The notes under the pieces: generated by a model
What the model was told of the DNA's origin: nothing
Databases searched by the model: none
Seen by the model: the letters and a program-made list of their open reading frames with translations, nothing else
Translations under genes and position numbers: made by a program
Source of the DNA: Helochares maculicollis
Lineage: Eukaryota; Arthropoda; Insecta; Coleoptera; Hydrophilidae
Assembly: GCA_033557835.1 (NCBI GenBank)
Contig: JAWQRO010000005.1
Coordinates: 32,280 to 96,279, forward strand
Length of the DNA stretch: 64,000 nt
Direction: 5' to 3'
In this document: positions 25,075 through 37,194 of the stretch, in pieces
Layout of the letters: each line of letters begins with the position of its first letter
Numbering within the stretch: position 1 is the first letter of the stretch

Positions 25075-26227
25075 GTAAGTAATTACTTTTATTTTTATAG
25101 CTTATAGCACGACAATTTAAAGGCAATTTTTTTCCTCTAACCGTCTCGAAAAATTGTACCGTCCTCGTTTTGTTTACGTCATTGCCATTAAACATGCGCC
25201 CTATAAAAGGAAAGTTTCTAATGTATTTCCCGGAAAATGAGACGTCTTTATTGGTTCCGCTAGTTTATTCTTTTGGCCTTCATTCCTTAGCGGTTATAAA
25301 CATGAAAAGCTTATATAGAACGAAAATGGTTTATTTTGAGTTTTATGTCCGTGCTTAGTTTAAAAGTAAGTTGAACAATCATTGGTTGAATTATAGAGGT
25401 CATAGCGGCGCTTTAGCGAGGACTTAAAAAATTGTAGCAGTCATTCCTTTAATGGAATTCATTCACCATTGGAATGAATTAACCCATCTCGTGTTGCCTG
25501 GAATCAATTTTCTTAATCTCGAAATTCACAGCGATAGCGTCTTTTGTTCTCAAATGGTCCTTATCCGTTCCCCTTTCTGGGAATAATCTCCATCAATCCG
25601 CTTGAAATAAAGTTTTTGTTTTAGTCCAGAGAATCCTTATTTTCCGAGAAAACTTATTTATCGGTTCCAAGTCTATATCGACCTGCGGTTTTAAAAAATG
25701 TTTAATATCCGCCTTATATATAACTGTAAGGAAATTGTAATAATTCCAGAACTACACAAATTCCGATTGGTGTCTTTTCATTTTGATTATGTTGAAAACT
25801 ACATATTGCTTGCAGAAATTTCAAATTTTTGTTTCCTTAATGAACTTTCTAGCAGCCAAAAAGAACGTTCATCATGGTTTGAAGGAGTTTGAAAATGCCA
25901 TTGCAATTTTACATACCGGCTTGAAATTAAGCAGTTATACCTATTATTATTTTAATATGCAATTTTCTAATGGTTTCATTATGCCAAATGAAATTAGTGC
26001 TGCCTATTATCTTAATATTCCAGCTAAGAACACAATAAGTTCATTAGTGGAAATGTGTCATGAGCTTTTGGTTTAAATTAATTTGTTACATTAAGGTACA
26101 GCATTAGTTCTATGCAATAATCGGAAAGCATTGCAAATCACTGTGTTATGCGATATTCCATTACTACGGTAACCTGGTTCCTCTATTTTATTTTGTTATT
26201 AGTTCTAAGTTGAGATGCAACAATTTA
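25075..26227. other. AT-rich stretch, nothing recognised
   Basis: Some open frames of 60-97 codons are present, but they have no domain, no codon bias and no conserved neighbour. It ends in TA before mariner copy 3. Confidence 0.4.
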
Positions 26228-27000
26228 CCAGGCTATTCAATAAGTTTTGCGGTTCGATAAGAAAAACACAATTTTATGGTTTGAAATACACTTTATTATT
26301 CTCTCCAGGCATGAATATTTTTATGTCAAGAAATAGATCCATTGCTAGTGAATATGGTGGATGCTTCAACAATTCGAACTTTAATTTATTGATTTTAGCC
26401 ATTATCAAAATGCTCCTTTCGCATCTCGAAAAACTGGTGCTAACACCTTTTTAGTCGATTTCTGGACACGAACTCGCTTCAGAGCCAAAAAAAAAACAGG
26501 CTCATCTCATCCATAATGATGATCGACGCACAAAATCCACTCTATCCTCTCGAAAACGCTCTAAATATTGCTGAGAAAGTCGCATTGGAACGTGTTTTTG
26601 TTCCATTGTTACCGAATGCGGCACCCATTGTGCACACAGCTTTTTAAAACTGAATACTTCAATCAAATATTGTTTACACTGCCCCATGGGATGCCTAGAG
26701 CTTCTACTAAATCTTTTACTGTCACTCATCGATTTTCTAATACGATACCTTGTATTTTTTCTACGATTTCTAGCGTTGTTGCTGTTGGACGCCCTTAACG
26801 GGGATCTTCAGAAACGCATGTTTCCATTCTACTAATTGAAGACAAAGACTCCTTACATACTTTCAACATTCGTTCATGAATTTGTTTTGCTTTTAAACCT
26901 TTCAAAAATAAAAAATCAATCGCTTCTAAATGGTTTGTAAACAAAGAATGAATTGACAGATTGAAATGAAACTTCACAAACGTTCATATGAAGAATGTAC
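26228..27000 (-). mobile_element. Mariner element, family A copy 3 (internally deleted, one end lost)
   Basis: The left end CCAGGCTATTCAATAAG follows TA at 26226-26227. On the minus strand the N-terminal segment of the transposase is well kept (26977-26795; contains FLFLKGLKAKQIHERML, normally followed by a helix and a WVAEF-type tail). The C-terminal half is shortened. At about 27000 the sequence changes abruptly, before the expected terminal repeat, into a LINE remnant. Confidence 0.87.
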
Positions 27001-27850
27001 GCCATTTTTTCATTGCTTGCGATTGTTTGCCATGTTCTTTGCTTGGTGTAAATCAAGTCGCTGGCCCTTCAAGTCTTCCTCGAATTGTTTTGACCATGTT
27101 GTCTTTAGTGCCTCTCGCTAGATTTTCCACTAAACAATCCGAGTCTCTCCGAGGGAACGGTGCGGTATCTTGGATTTGTTAATTCAGCACAAATTTCCTA
27201 ATCATCATATCATCATGTTGTTGAATTTAATCTTCGATGGTCGATTGATTTTGGCACCAAAATTGGATGGTACCGTTGGTGGAGTAATGACAGGAATAAA
27301 ACCTTAGCTATTCAAAGTTTGCATCGCATCTGGAAGATCTCGAGTTTCTTTAGATCGGTTTTCAATGGCGTCAGCGTTTCAGAATCATGTAGCAAATTTA
27401 GCAGAATGAGCGCCTGAAATAGGCTATCTCTGTTCGCCGTGATAATGTTCCTCTTTTTCGATTTACACCATTTGAGAGGTGCAATCTCTGCGGTTGCCGG
27501 ACCTGGTCGACAAAGGTGACAATATTTTCGCTTGCACTATCATGCCGAGATACCTGAGTGCCATGTTCTTCGTTTACGTTGTACAATGTGATAGGCAAAC
27601 TTGAAATCTTTGGGTAATAGAAACATCCCTCAGATTTCTCCCTTCCCGCTTGGCTAGTGGTTTAGAGATCTGCTTGGCACGTTGAAGCTTTAGCTGGACC
27701 GTGTCACGGACATTACGGTGGTCGGATCCCATAGTTGTCTTTTCATGGCTAAGCCGTCCCCGAGGACTAAACGAAAACAGGTGTTGATGAGGACATATTG
27801 GACCACACCCGAATTCTTTCCCATTGGGGTTTCCAACGTTAGCTGTTTGA
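27001..27850 (-). mobile_element. RTE-like LINE remnant, internally deleted
   Basis: The minus strand shows, from high to low coordinate, the end of an AP-endonuclease domain with its GSDH motif (near 27730). A linker follows with KLQRAKQISKPLAKREG and FQVCLSHC-type text (27700-27590) and a YNVNEEHG segment (27590). The sequence then jumps to the region after the reverse transcriptase: SETLTPLKTDLKKLEIFQMRC (about 27390-27330) and a C-terminal DLHQAKNMANNR block (about 27040). This is the order of RTE-type LINE proteins with the whole polymerase domain missing. Stops and frameshifts are present. It abuts truncated mariner copy 3. Confidence 0.72.
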
Positions 27851-30186
27851 ACAGATGTTTGATGTAGTCAATAATATATACACAGATTTGTTTGCTTTGT
27901 TACAGCCACAAATTTGGCTTACAGTAATCTCCATAAAGCAATTGTTGTACGAGGCTGCATTATTTCAAAAAGATATGTCCACTGTCGCTGCAATTATGCA
28001 TGAAAGTATAAATTTTGCAAGGATTCATTATTATAGGGTACGCCTTACATGGAACTTTTAATTACAGCTGCATTTGTCTCAGACCGCTTTTCTTTAAATT
28101 AAATAAAACAAACTGTTTTCCTCATATCAACAGATTATTTCCCCATTTCAAGTTCAGAATGTCAGAACCAGATTCATCTTTTTTCTATTTCATATTAAAA
28201 ATTCTCTGGAATTTTGTAATGAAACCCCGAGATAGGTAATTTAGTGCAGTTATTTTTAAAAATTCTGCCACAAATTTCATTTTTATTAATAACCGGATGA
28301 GATAATGTTCGTCCTCTTGCTAAATTGCATATTCCCTGCATTTCTTAAATGAATTTAGATAAGAAAAGATAGGTGCGGCTTCTATCATATCCAAAAATGA
28401 AAGCAAGGAACAATAAGCAGAAAGTTATTGAAGTACAATAGACCCTGAAGTGGAACTGAAGTGCAAATTAAGTTAGCCATGGCAATAAAAGAAAATTTAA
28501 TTTTCTTCCGCTCTGCAGGAGAAATAAGAATCCTTATTATCCTCGCATAAAAAAGGTCTTCCCTCTTGTATAATCCTTATTACCTACAATATAGCAATTA
28601 ATATCAGCGTTTTTCCAGAATTCCTTCCTGGAAAAGCAGAACGAATTGTCAACAATATTATTTTCTAATCAAAACGATAAATTAAGTTTATATATAAAGC
28701 GCTAGACTCGAATTGGCTTGATACAACCTCCCTATGACTGTGCCATCACCAAATTGTGTAAATAAAATTGACAACCGCTATTTTCCCTTAACCGTGATTT
28801 TAAAATAAAGGCACTTTCGCTATAATCGTTAAAGCTTTTAAATTTTCCGCCACATCTGTGTTTTCCATTCATCCCTCAATATGACGATACCCTCGAGGTC
28901 ACGCTCGTCCCATTTGCAAATGTTATGGTGACATTTACGCCGTCTATTCATCTGACCCAATGAGCCGCTGGATTTTCTATTAAATGAGCCCAAAAATAGA
29001 GTTACATCGGCGTCCTTCTCTCGTACCCTTGTCCTCAATCAGCGAGCTTCTCAAACATACTTGTGATTCAAATTAACACGAACAAAATAGCGAGTCAATG
29101 TTCCTATGTATCTTAAAATTTTATTGTTTCCGCAATATTGCTTTGAATGGGTGCCAAATATCGTCATCAATAATACGTAATATGTAATGTTGGTGACGGC
29201 GTAATGTGTATTTTGAATGATGTCTTTTGGAAAAAATTTAAATAAACTGTAATGTTAAATTTGCTAATCTGCCATCTATTGTAATAGTTTGCGTCTTATA
29301 TGCATTGTAAAAATAATAGCAGCTAAGCATGAGACACTTCTTTTTTGTTTCAGCTTGTGCTATCTGCGATGGTTGTTAAAATTTTCATTGGAAGATTAAA
29401 ATTATAGATGCAAGTGCGGGTTTGTACAAATAAAAAAACTGTGCTTATCAATATCGATATTAATGTGAATACCATTTAACACAAAGACTGCTTCTATGTA
29501 ATAAAAATTTTTCGAGCACATTTTGATTTTGGGAGTAATGCTTGATAGTTGGATGAATGTAAGACTTCAAATTTTAGATGTTTATTATAAACACGTTTGT
29601 TTCTTAAACAACAGTTCTATATTCTCATAGAATTGCTTCCGGCTCGAATTTCTATGGCTCTGGCCAACTTGAGCAATAAAGTATATTAATTTTTCCTTCT
29701 AATTCTTTGACGCTTACTGAACACATCCCTAATCCATATATTTCGAGAGTATCAGATTTTAATCCAGCATACACTCTATTTAATTGGACGTTTAAAACAA
29801 TTCCAGATTTAAATATTTAATGTGAGTGTACTTAATATAATGTGCTATTAAGACGTCTAAATTACGAAATTTAAAAAATAAAAACATGGACTACATGGCA
29901 TAATTGTTTAGTTGTGTTTGAAACGAATAACTACTCTTATTAAAAATGCAAGCATGCATTCTACATGAGCAGGGAAAATTCAACACCCGGAAATAATCTG
30001 TTAGAATTTATTATATTTCTCTTTTGAAATAAATGCTGTATCAAATTGTTATAGCAAAGATATTATATTATAATAAACTTGGACCCGCAAATACACTCCT
30101 GAGTTAAATTGGTAGTCAGTTGAGTAGATAGCAGCCGGAGAAGCTCGCTCAAAGTAACCAAAAACGCAACAGCCAGATGGCAAAGT
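27851..30186. other. Intergenic stretch without a recognisable gene
   Basis: AT-rich sequence with a slightly GC-richer patch near 28850-29040. No domain-bearing frames, no RNA gene. Confidence 0.4.
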
Positions 30187-31300
30187 TATACAGCCTGCTT
30201 CAAAATTAAGTTACAAAACTTAAAGGGGTGGTAGATATAAGAAATAATAAGCGATTGGTTTTTGTTTGCATGATTGGAGCATACAATAATTAGTAACTGA
30301 GATATTAATTAAATGTACATGTTAAGAACCACTTTTATCGGTATTTCAAAGAATCACCTTCTTCTTTATGCTTAAAGCATCTGGACTCGAAACTGACGAA
30401 ATAATAATAAAAACCCTCGCTGAAAAAAAAGAAAGACGAGCGAAAAAAGCTACCAGCCCAATAAATTTCAATTGGAGAGGAAAAACAAGCGCCACATGTT
30501 TGGTTGGATTGCGTTCAGTTCAAATTATTTTTAATGTATTATTTAATACTACGTAAGTTAGCAATTCTTTTCTTTATGCCTTATTTAAAGAAATCCATAT
30601 TTACTAATATGCAAATCATCTGAACTTACTAAGCACTAAACAAGAAAAACCATCATTTTATTGTAAACAAGGTGATAAAAATTGAAAGCGTGTTTTTCTG
30701 TCGTCGCAATAACATGAATTTGTACTATTAATTGTGATAGAAATTGACTGTAGTCCATCGTATTTAAATAGCCATCAAATTTAAAAGATAAAGAATGTCG
30801 ACAATTAAGTTATTATTTAGTTTGCCATGTATGATGTAACCACCCTTCTTACAGCGGTAAAATAAAGCGATATTCTTTCGAGGTCACGTTCGATCTCCGG
30901 TTAAAAAAAAACGCGCTCGAATAAAATTTTACTTAAACGGTTGTTTATGTTCTTTTTTTGCCTTTATGTTATTAGGAAGGTTTTGTGTTCGTGAAATAAT
31001 TTGATCTCGTGGTTATGACGGATCTAACGCTTTGTTTTGATTGTGATGCCGGTATTTTTATAGAGATAAATGTGACATTAGTTTGCGATGTATGATGTAA
31101 TCGTCATTCTTTATTCGAAAAAACGCGGAGTTATAAAATTTGACTTCAATGGTTGTTTATCTTCTTTTTCTGTTTCTCTTTGATAAGGACGGATTTGCGC
31201 CCATGAAAAAACTTAATCTCGAGGCTTTGAAGGATCTAACGACGTGTTTGATTGTGATACCGCTATTTTTATAGCAATAACGGTGCCGTTGTGTCTGCAT
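30187..31300 (+). repeat. Composite dispersed repeat, copy B
   Basis: Matches 1237-2480 in order and orientation. The first part (30187-30660) is shared almost base for base in places. The second part has two tandem units starting near 30820 and 31081 (TTTGC(C/G)ATGTATGATGTAA). Each unit contains an AATAAAATTT-type or ATAAAATTTGACTT stretch, GGTTGTTTAT and an ATCTCG...GGATCTAACG block. The length difference from copy A comes from indels. Confidence 0.7.
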
Positions 31301-31559
31301 AATATTTTTTAACCCAGCATGGTCTATCGGCATCATTTCAATTATGTCAGGAGTCCTAAATTAGCCAAATTTTCAACATTTTTATTTATACTTAGAAAAT
31401 ACCAGGTCGTGGACGAATTGACTTTCTTAACATGTGGGTTAAGTATTGGAAATTAATTCTGTAACATCCTGTAGAGTCTGTATTTTGAGAATTAGAATTA
31501 TTTTTGTCGGCTAAATAGAAAATAGTGATTCTTATATGGTCTAACTGGAACGTTTGAAT

Positions 31560-31870
31560 GACGAATTTGCGTAAAAATGGTCCCGTATAAAGAAGAATAA
31601 GTATGCTCGCGCCAAGACAAAACGCTTAAGCCTCGCCGTATTCTCTAGATTTTTACTTGTTGGCAGATCTCAAAAATGCTCCCCGGAAGAAATTTAACTC
31701 GAATAAAGAGGTAATCGCTAAAACATAAGCCTATTTTGAGACTGAAGATGAATCGTCCAAAAAAACTGTATCAAACTGTAGCGGTGAAATCACTGTATCG
31801 CTCTTGAAAAAGACTTTATTGATGAATGAAATTTTTGTTAAATAGTTGTCGTATTGGTTATACCTCGAAG
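31560..31870 (+). mobile_element. Mariner 3' fragment (C-terminal tail)
   Basis: The + strand encodes, with frameshifts, a mariner C-terminal tail. It has a PYSLDFYLLADLKN-type block (the third catalytic aspartate region), KKFNSNKEVIAKT, AYFETEDES and a final LEKDFIDE-like ending. This resembles the mauritiana/Mos1-style tail rather than family A. The 5' two thirds are absent. Confidence 0.6.
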
Positions 31871-31890
31871 TTTTCAGCCGCAGTGCTATT

Positions 31891-32210
31891 AGGTTGCTGC
31901 GTATGATATGTCGAATTTTAAAGAGAATATATAAAACTGCATAACTTTTTTCAAAACTTGTTTATTGAGTCAAAATATATTCCATTCGTTTGAATACACT
32001 TTTCCAAAATGATACTTCAAATTATAGATGCCAGTCTTAATCAATTTGATCTTTAGAATCAATAAACTTTGATATCGAATTTTTCAAACTGTCTTCATTT
32101 TCATACTGTTAAGCTCCTAAAAATAGTTCTAAATGTTTAAAAAAATTAAAGTCGGCTGGCGAGAGATCCAGTGAATAGGCTGGACGCTGTAAAAATTCAT
32201 ATTTCAATAC
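31891..32210 (-). mobile_element. Second mariner 3' fragment, opposite orientation
   Basis: It starts at its 3' terminal repeat (TTAGGTTGCTGCGTATGA from 31891, after TA). On the minus strand it encodes AYSLDLSPADFNFFKHLELF (32190-32130), then KNSISKFIDSKDQ and a final FGKV-type tail, the normal end of a mariner transposase. It is interrupted by stops. It lies tail to tail with the preceding fragment, only about 20 bases away. Confidence 0.65.
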
Positions 32211-32288
32211 TATCCGGTTTTCACTGATATCTCCCTAATCGTAGGCCATAAAGAAAACAATTAATTGGTAAAACTAAACGAAGCTATA

Positions 32289-32317
32289 CTCTCTCTCTCT
32301 CTCTCTTTTTCTCTCTG
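32289..32317 (+). repeat. (CT)n microsatellite
   Basis: A CT run with a short T interruption. Confidence 0.9.
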
Positions 32318-32579
32318 TTGTGTATATTCCATTAGCGATAAGCATGAGCAAATAAAAGCATTGTAAATGTAGGTCAGTTGTAAGCACAATTACTACTTTC
32401 ATTCCATCTGATTTTCTTTATTCGTGCAAGAAAATACTAAAAAATGATGCATCTAGGAGGGAATATATAACATTAAAAAAATTAAAAAATACGACTTACA
32501 ACACCTTAATCATATTGCTATTTTGTGTTTAGTATTTCCTCGTGACATTTAAGATCCACACGAAATTTCAACGCTGAAA

Positions 32580-32740
32580 AACTGAAAAATCCAAAAGTGT
32601 GCGGTAAACGGATACTTTCGGTGATTCTACATGCTTCAAAAGTTCATATAGATCTATAATTTGGCGATGATAGCCGTATGCCAGATTTAATCGCTACATC
32701 TCAAGCGGTCTGATTGATATCGTGGGAGAGTTTTTTATGA
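32580..32740 (-). repeat. SINE-like dispersed repeat, partial copy
   Basis: Shares the order GTAAAC, then TTCAAAAGTT, AGATCTA and TAGCCGTATGCCA with 60814-61120 in the same orientation. It is the reverse of the copy at 36187-36510. Only the distal half is present. Confidence 0.55.
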
Positions 32741-34899
32741 CCGTAAAAGCTTTGCCTTTACTATGCTTTGTATAGCAATACACCGGTAAATAAAGAAGAA
32801 ATACTAAACACGTTTTTACATATAAACAGACAGTACGGCTATAAACAAGATCATGCAGAAAAAACTATAACCAAAACAAGCAGGCGAAAGTTCCTATGTA
32901 AAAAAATTCGTACATTTCATATGCATCAACCTAATATTTATTATATGAATAGTCAATATAAACGAACAAACCATCACATTAGTTGAAAAGAATATGTGAA
33001 AGAGGAGCGGGTAACAAAATCTGCTTTAGGAATCTTTCCAACAAACTCCCTATGCCTATGTTTAGAGAATTTCTCTATAACTTGCATTCTGTGTAAAAAC
33101 TATTTTATTATTCCGTTTACATATTCATAAAATATTTTCTACTGTACAAGAAAGCCAATACAGTTAATTTGATTTTCTTACTACAGCTCCTTTCATACGA
33201 TAAAGGATAATAGGGTCATCCAAACCAATTGCATTTTATATTGACAATTTAGATGCAGTAGCAATTGGGAGAATTGAGAGATGGAATTAGCGAAATTACA
33301 TAGTCCGAAATCACTTTTTATAACTAATACGACAAATTTATCAAACCGCTACAAAAAACAAAAACTGGTTTCTCTCTAAATGGAAAATAGTTCGCTAAAG
33401 CGAAACTATTGATATTTTCCTCTACTCTGCAATTTGCAATCTTAACCACATAATTAACAGTTTAATGCAATGAGTATATTAGATCATGAGCAATCAGATG
33501 ATGCCGCATCCTAAAGCTTGTATTATACAATCGTTCCAAAATCTGACTTAGTTTCAGTATTGAATTGTGCGATATTTTGCAGATTGTGCAAATTACACGT
33601 TCCTGAATATTAAAATAATAATATACGATTAGAATTCCAGAATATTTTATACATTTTTAAAATCAATACACAATCTTCTTTTTTAATTCTGTTTAGCAAT
33701 TCTAAAAAATATATAACAAGCAAATAAATCCATACGTGCAAACCGTATATAATCGTTAAGGAACATGTTAGGGGATGAGGGAAGTCTAATATAACTCAAG
33801 GGGAAAAGTTTGTTGGTCTTTTAGAAAAGTCTAAATGATATTTCAGTTGGAAATGCCCATCAAAAAAGGTATACAAGCACTGTACATGCCAATCTGCTCC
33901 GAATTGGGCCATAGAGTCGCATCGGCTGCACAGCATCCCTGCTCGCTTCTAGGAAATGATGGACGCCACGATCCCGTAGCGGCCGTTCTCTGAACTATGT
34001 TTCCCCATATACAACCAACCAACGCATCGGGCTACGTCCGCGTGCACTGAAGTTTCCACCAGGATCCTCTCTATGCTTGTGTTGCCGAATATAGGGCATT
34101 GTGCCAGATCGATAAGCACGTTTAAAGCTTTTATAGAATCAGTGGCGCGCCGGTTGTTTTCCCGTGACAATTCCTAAATGATTAATGACAAGTTAGCAGA
34201 CTGTTAGACTTACATTTGGTTTTATTTGACCATATGATTTATACAGTTGAAGCTATGAATTACGATCAAACTTCCTTGAAAACATCCTTGATTTTAGCAA
34301 ATTATGTTTGAAGGGCTCTGCGGGGATCCATTTTGTGCTACCTTTGGGCTAACGAATGAAAGATGTTTATAGACGATCATGTTGTGTTTTATGAATAGTC
34401 AGTAGAGATGTTTTTATATCCTTTGAATTTCTATACCATCTCAAGCAATACGGCCATAATTCACAGCGCATAACTCCCTCTTCAGTACAAAATCTAGATA
34501 ATTGTTTTTTGATATTAGGATAAACTAGAATTGGAATTGGTTGTTCTATGCAGCGAATGTACCAAGCAGAATCTATTTTTTTTGCCCGCGATCTAATACG
34601 AAATAAATTCAGACCGCTGGGTTAAGCTATTACAGGACTATTTAGCAATTGTGAATTTCTGTTGTTTTCTCAAAATATGGTCTAGTACTATATTCTGAAG
34701 AAGAAGAAGAAGTAAAATATTGTTATGCCTAAGTTCTACGCAATTGACTATTAATTTGCATACTGCATATTTGCAGTATTTACACGGGGGTATTGTGTGT
34801 AAATTCATGAATGCTCCATGGCTTTCTACCATACAGTATTTTTTCTCCAAGCTATGTTTTCTAGTTATTTGATTGTTTAACGTGTTTAAACTGTTTTCT
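32741..34899. other. Stretch without a recognised gene; GC-rich patch
   Basis: Mostly AT-rich. A patch at about 33890-34170 is markedly GC-richer. It carries a 73-codon minus-strand frame (34170-33949) containing GNTSIERILVETSVHADVARC, which I could not assign. The part just below 34900 may be the 3' untranslated region of the LINE at 34900-35900. A GAA run lies at 34696-34712. Confidence 0.4.
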
Positions 34900-35900
34900 A
34901 TTTTGTTAGTTATGTTCATGAAGAGTTATGAAATTAATAATGTTTGATTTTTAGTTTATTATTATTATTTTTAAAAATATGATTTATTCCTTAATACCGT
35001 TTCATTTACTTTCTCAACCAACCGGTTTTTTTAATTTAAATAATATACTAACTGTTGTCATAGAAGGCTGTGAATATTTGTAGGGTATTTATGATTTTCT
35101 TGATTACTTTTATTTTATAATATTTCAATGTTATAACCGTAGATAGAACAATCGAAGAAAATATGATTTAAATCGTCCATATTCCCACAAAAGCAAACTG
35201 GGCTATATGTAAGACTCGTTTAGTATTTATACTTAGAAGTTAAACTGTGGTTTATTTTTACTATATTTGTGAAAATTATTACTTATCTTCACAGTGTTTT
35301 GCAGTTTTGATAGTATGGTTCAAGCTTTGCTTCGTTTTTGAAATATAAAAATATTGTTGCGTTGGTTTTGAATATTGCACGCATTCTGGTAGCCATTTCC
35401 ATTTTAAATTCGCTTTGTAATTCTTGATATTCGAAGTGGAAATGATTGAAGGTTCTTTTATAGCCTGATTTTCCTAGACCATCTGCAATTTAAGCTCCTT
35501 TTATGTCGACATAGGTATCCACATAAGTGTTACTGAGGGGTTGTTCTTTTACAAGTTCCATAATTCCACGACTGCTGCAGGCTTGAAAATGTAACTTTGA
35601 GAATGTACGCTCAAAATTAAGAGAAACCGTTTGTAAAGAAATTAATTCACAGGGTAGAAGGGTAAAAATTATATCTCTTCTAGGGAGAGACTTATATTTC
35701 AAAATCCACTGATGCTTCCCATTAGAACTCAACCTTGTATATTCTCCTACAAAAGCGAAGACATATGCGTTATGCCAATTTTCGGGATATCATCCCAAAA
35801 TGGCGTAGGATGTAGCTTGATAGAGGTATCCGTATATCAAACTCCATTGATGCCATAAGTGAGAAAATTGAGGTAAAGATTTTTCTTCAAAATTGAAAAA
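34900..35900 (-). mobile_element. I-clade-like LINE remnant (RNase H and C-terminal Cys motif)
   Basis: On the minus strand, 35732-35490 plus the following in-frame codons resemble a LINE RNase H domain ending. A stretch aligned with the usual 'WVPGHCGIKGNEIADGLAK' reads VDTYVDIKGA-stop-IADGLGKSG. Further down comes a KLEPYYQNCKTL region. Then comes the C-terminal cysteine motif CFCGNMDDLNHIFFDC (about 35205-35150), spaced as C-x-C...H-x4-C, which is typical of the tails of I/Jockey-type LINE proteins. RNase H points to the I group. Stops interrupt the frame, and the reverse transcriptase is not in the window. Confidence 0.6.
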
Positions 35901-36186
35901 GTTCAGCCGCTTTTCAGGAATTCAATTTAAAAAGCGGTTTCGGAGTGATGTAAAGAAACAAAAAGCCCGTTTTTGTAGAAAAATATTTTTATGCGCTAAA
36001 CGTATGAGTCTCGTGTAAGAATTGAATAGTTAATTTTTTTAAGTCATTTATTTATTTTGCATTTGAAAATATGGTCTAAGAAATAAGTCTGGCATCTTTC
36101 TACATCTTACAAACAGAAAATTCTCCAAAAATCAAAAATCGCTCTACCGAAGGCTAGTCCTAGACAAGTTAGCTGATTTAACTGGT

Positions 36187-36510
36187 TTAGTTTTTTACAT
36201 TCTCGTATACTATACGAAGTATAGTAAAGAGAAGGTATTGGGATAAAAAAAATTGACCTCGCGATTTTGACGGATCTTCACGTTTTGAGTGCCCCTGAAT
36301 CCATCTTGACCATTTTTGGCGTGTTGTCTGTGTGTGAATGTAAACACGATAGTGGTCAAACCGTATGAGCTGGACCAATGAAATTTGGTGTACGGCTATT
36401 ATCACAACAACTTAGATCTGTATCAACTTTTGAGACATGTAGGACCACCGGAAATACCCGCTTACCTACACAGTTTTGAAATTTTTTCAAGTAAAGTAGT
36501 CTTTAAAATT
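36187..36510 (+). repeat. SINE-like dispersed repeat, copy in opposite orientation
   Basis: Aligns with the reverse complement of 60814-61120. Shared blocks are TTTACATTC(T/C)CGTAT, GGATCT(T/C)CACGTTTTGAGTG, CCCCTGAATCCAT, TTGACCAT, GGCGTGTTGTCT or GGCATGTTGTCT, and ACGGCTA. Near its start is a perfect hairpin, TACTATAC-GAA-GTATAGTA. A segment at 36250-36290 also resembles a module of the composite repeat. Confidence 0.7.
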
Positions 36511-37194
36511 AAGCTATCCAATTGAAATTTCGTGCACATCTTAATTATCACAAAAAACTTGCAGATACAAATTTTTAACATGATCGAAGAATTGGAAGTA
36601 GTATTTTTATAATTTTAAAAATTCCAATATTAGTAGGCGTTGGAATAAAATATTTTACAAAAATGTTGCAAAAATACTAAACATGGAAAATATAGCAATA
36701 ACAAATAGTTCCGTGTACATTTTAAAACCGTAAGTGGGACTTTACCGCCATAAATTTAATTTTTTAGTCATGAATTTATATTCTAAAATTGGACCCTTCC
36801 TTTAGTTATATATTCACATTTTAAAATTCAACTTTCGCAGAGGGTAGTTACAAGCGTTCCATATTGCAGACTTGTTAAGAGTATATATATTTTTAAACAT
36901 AAACTATTGTACATTACATAAAGAAATATTAAAAATATATATGCACTGACAAAGAATTAAATATTCCTTATGAATATATTAATGTGTTGAATATAGACAT
37001 TGACGTTAGTGTTAATTTTGAATATTAAAACTTTTGCTTTAAGTTTTGAAACTCATGTAAGTGTTTGTAGTTTTATTATTATTAATCGCAGGTACTTTTA
37101 TGTCGTATATATATTTATACGGGAATGTTGAGTGGAGACACTCCAGACTTTTATACATATGCATATTAAACATATCAATCAGCATCTAGATTTA
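36511..37194. other. AT-rich stretch, nothing recognised
   Basis: Low-complexity AT-rich sequence between repeats. Confidence 0.4.
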
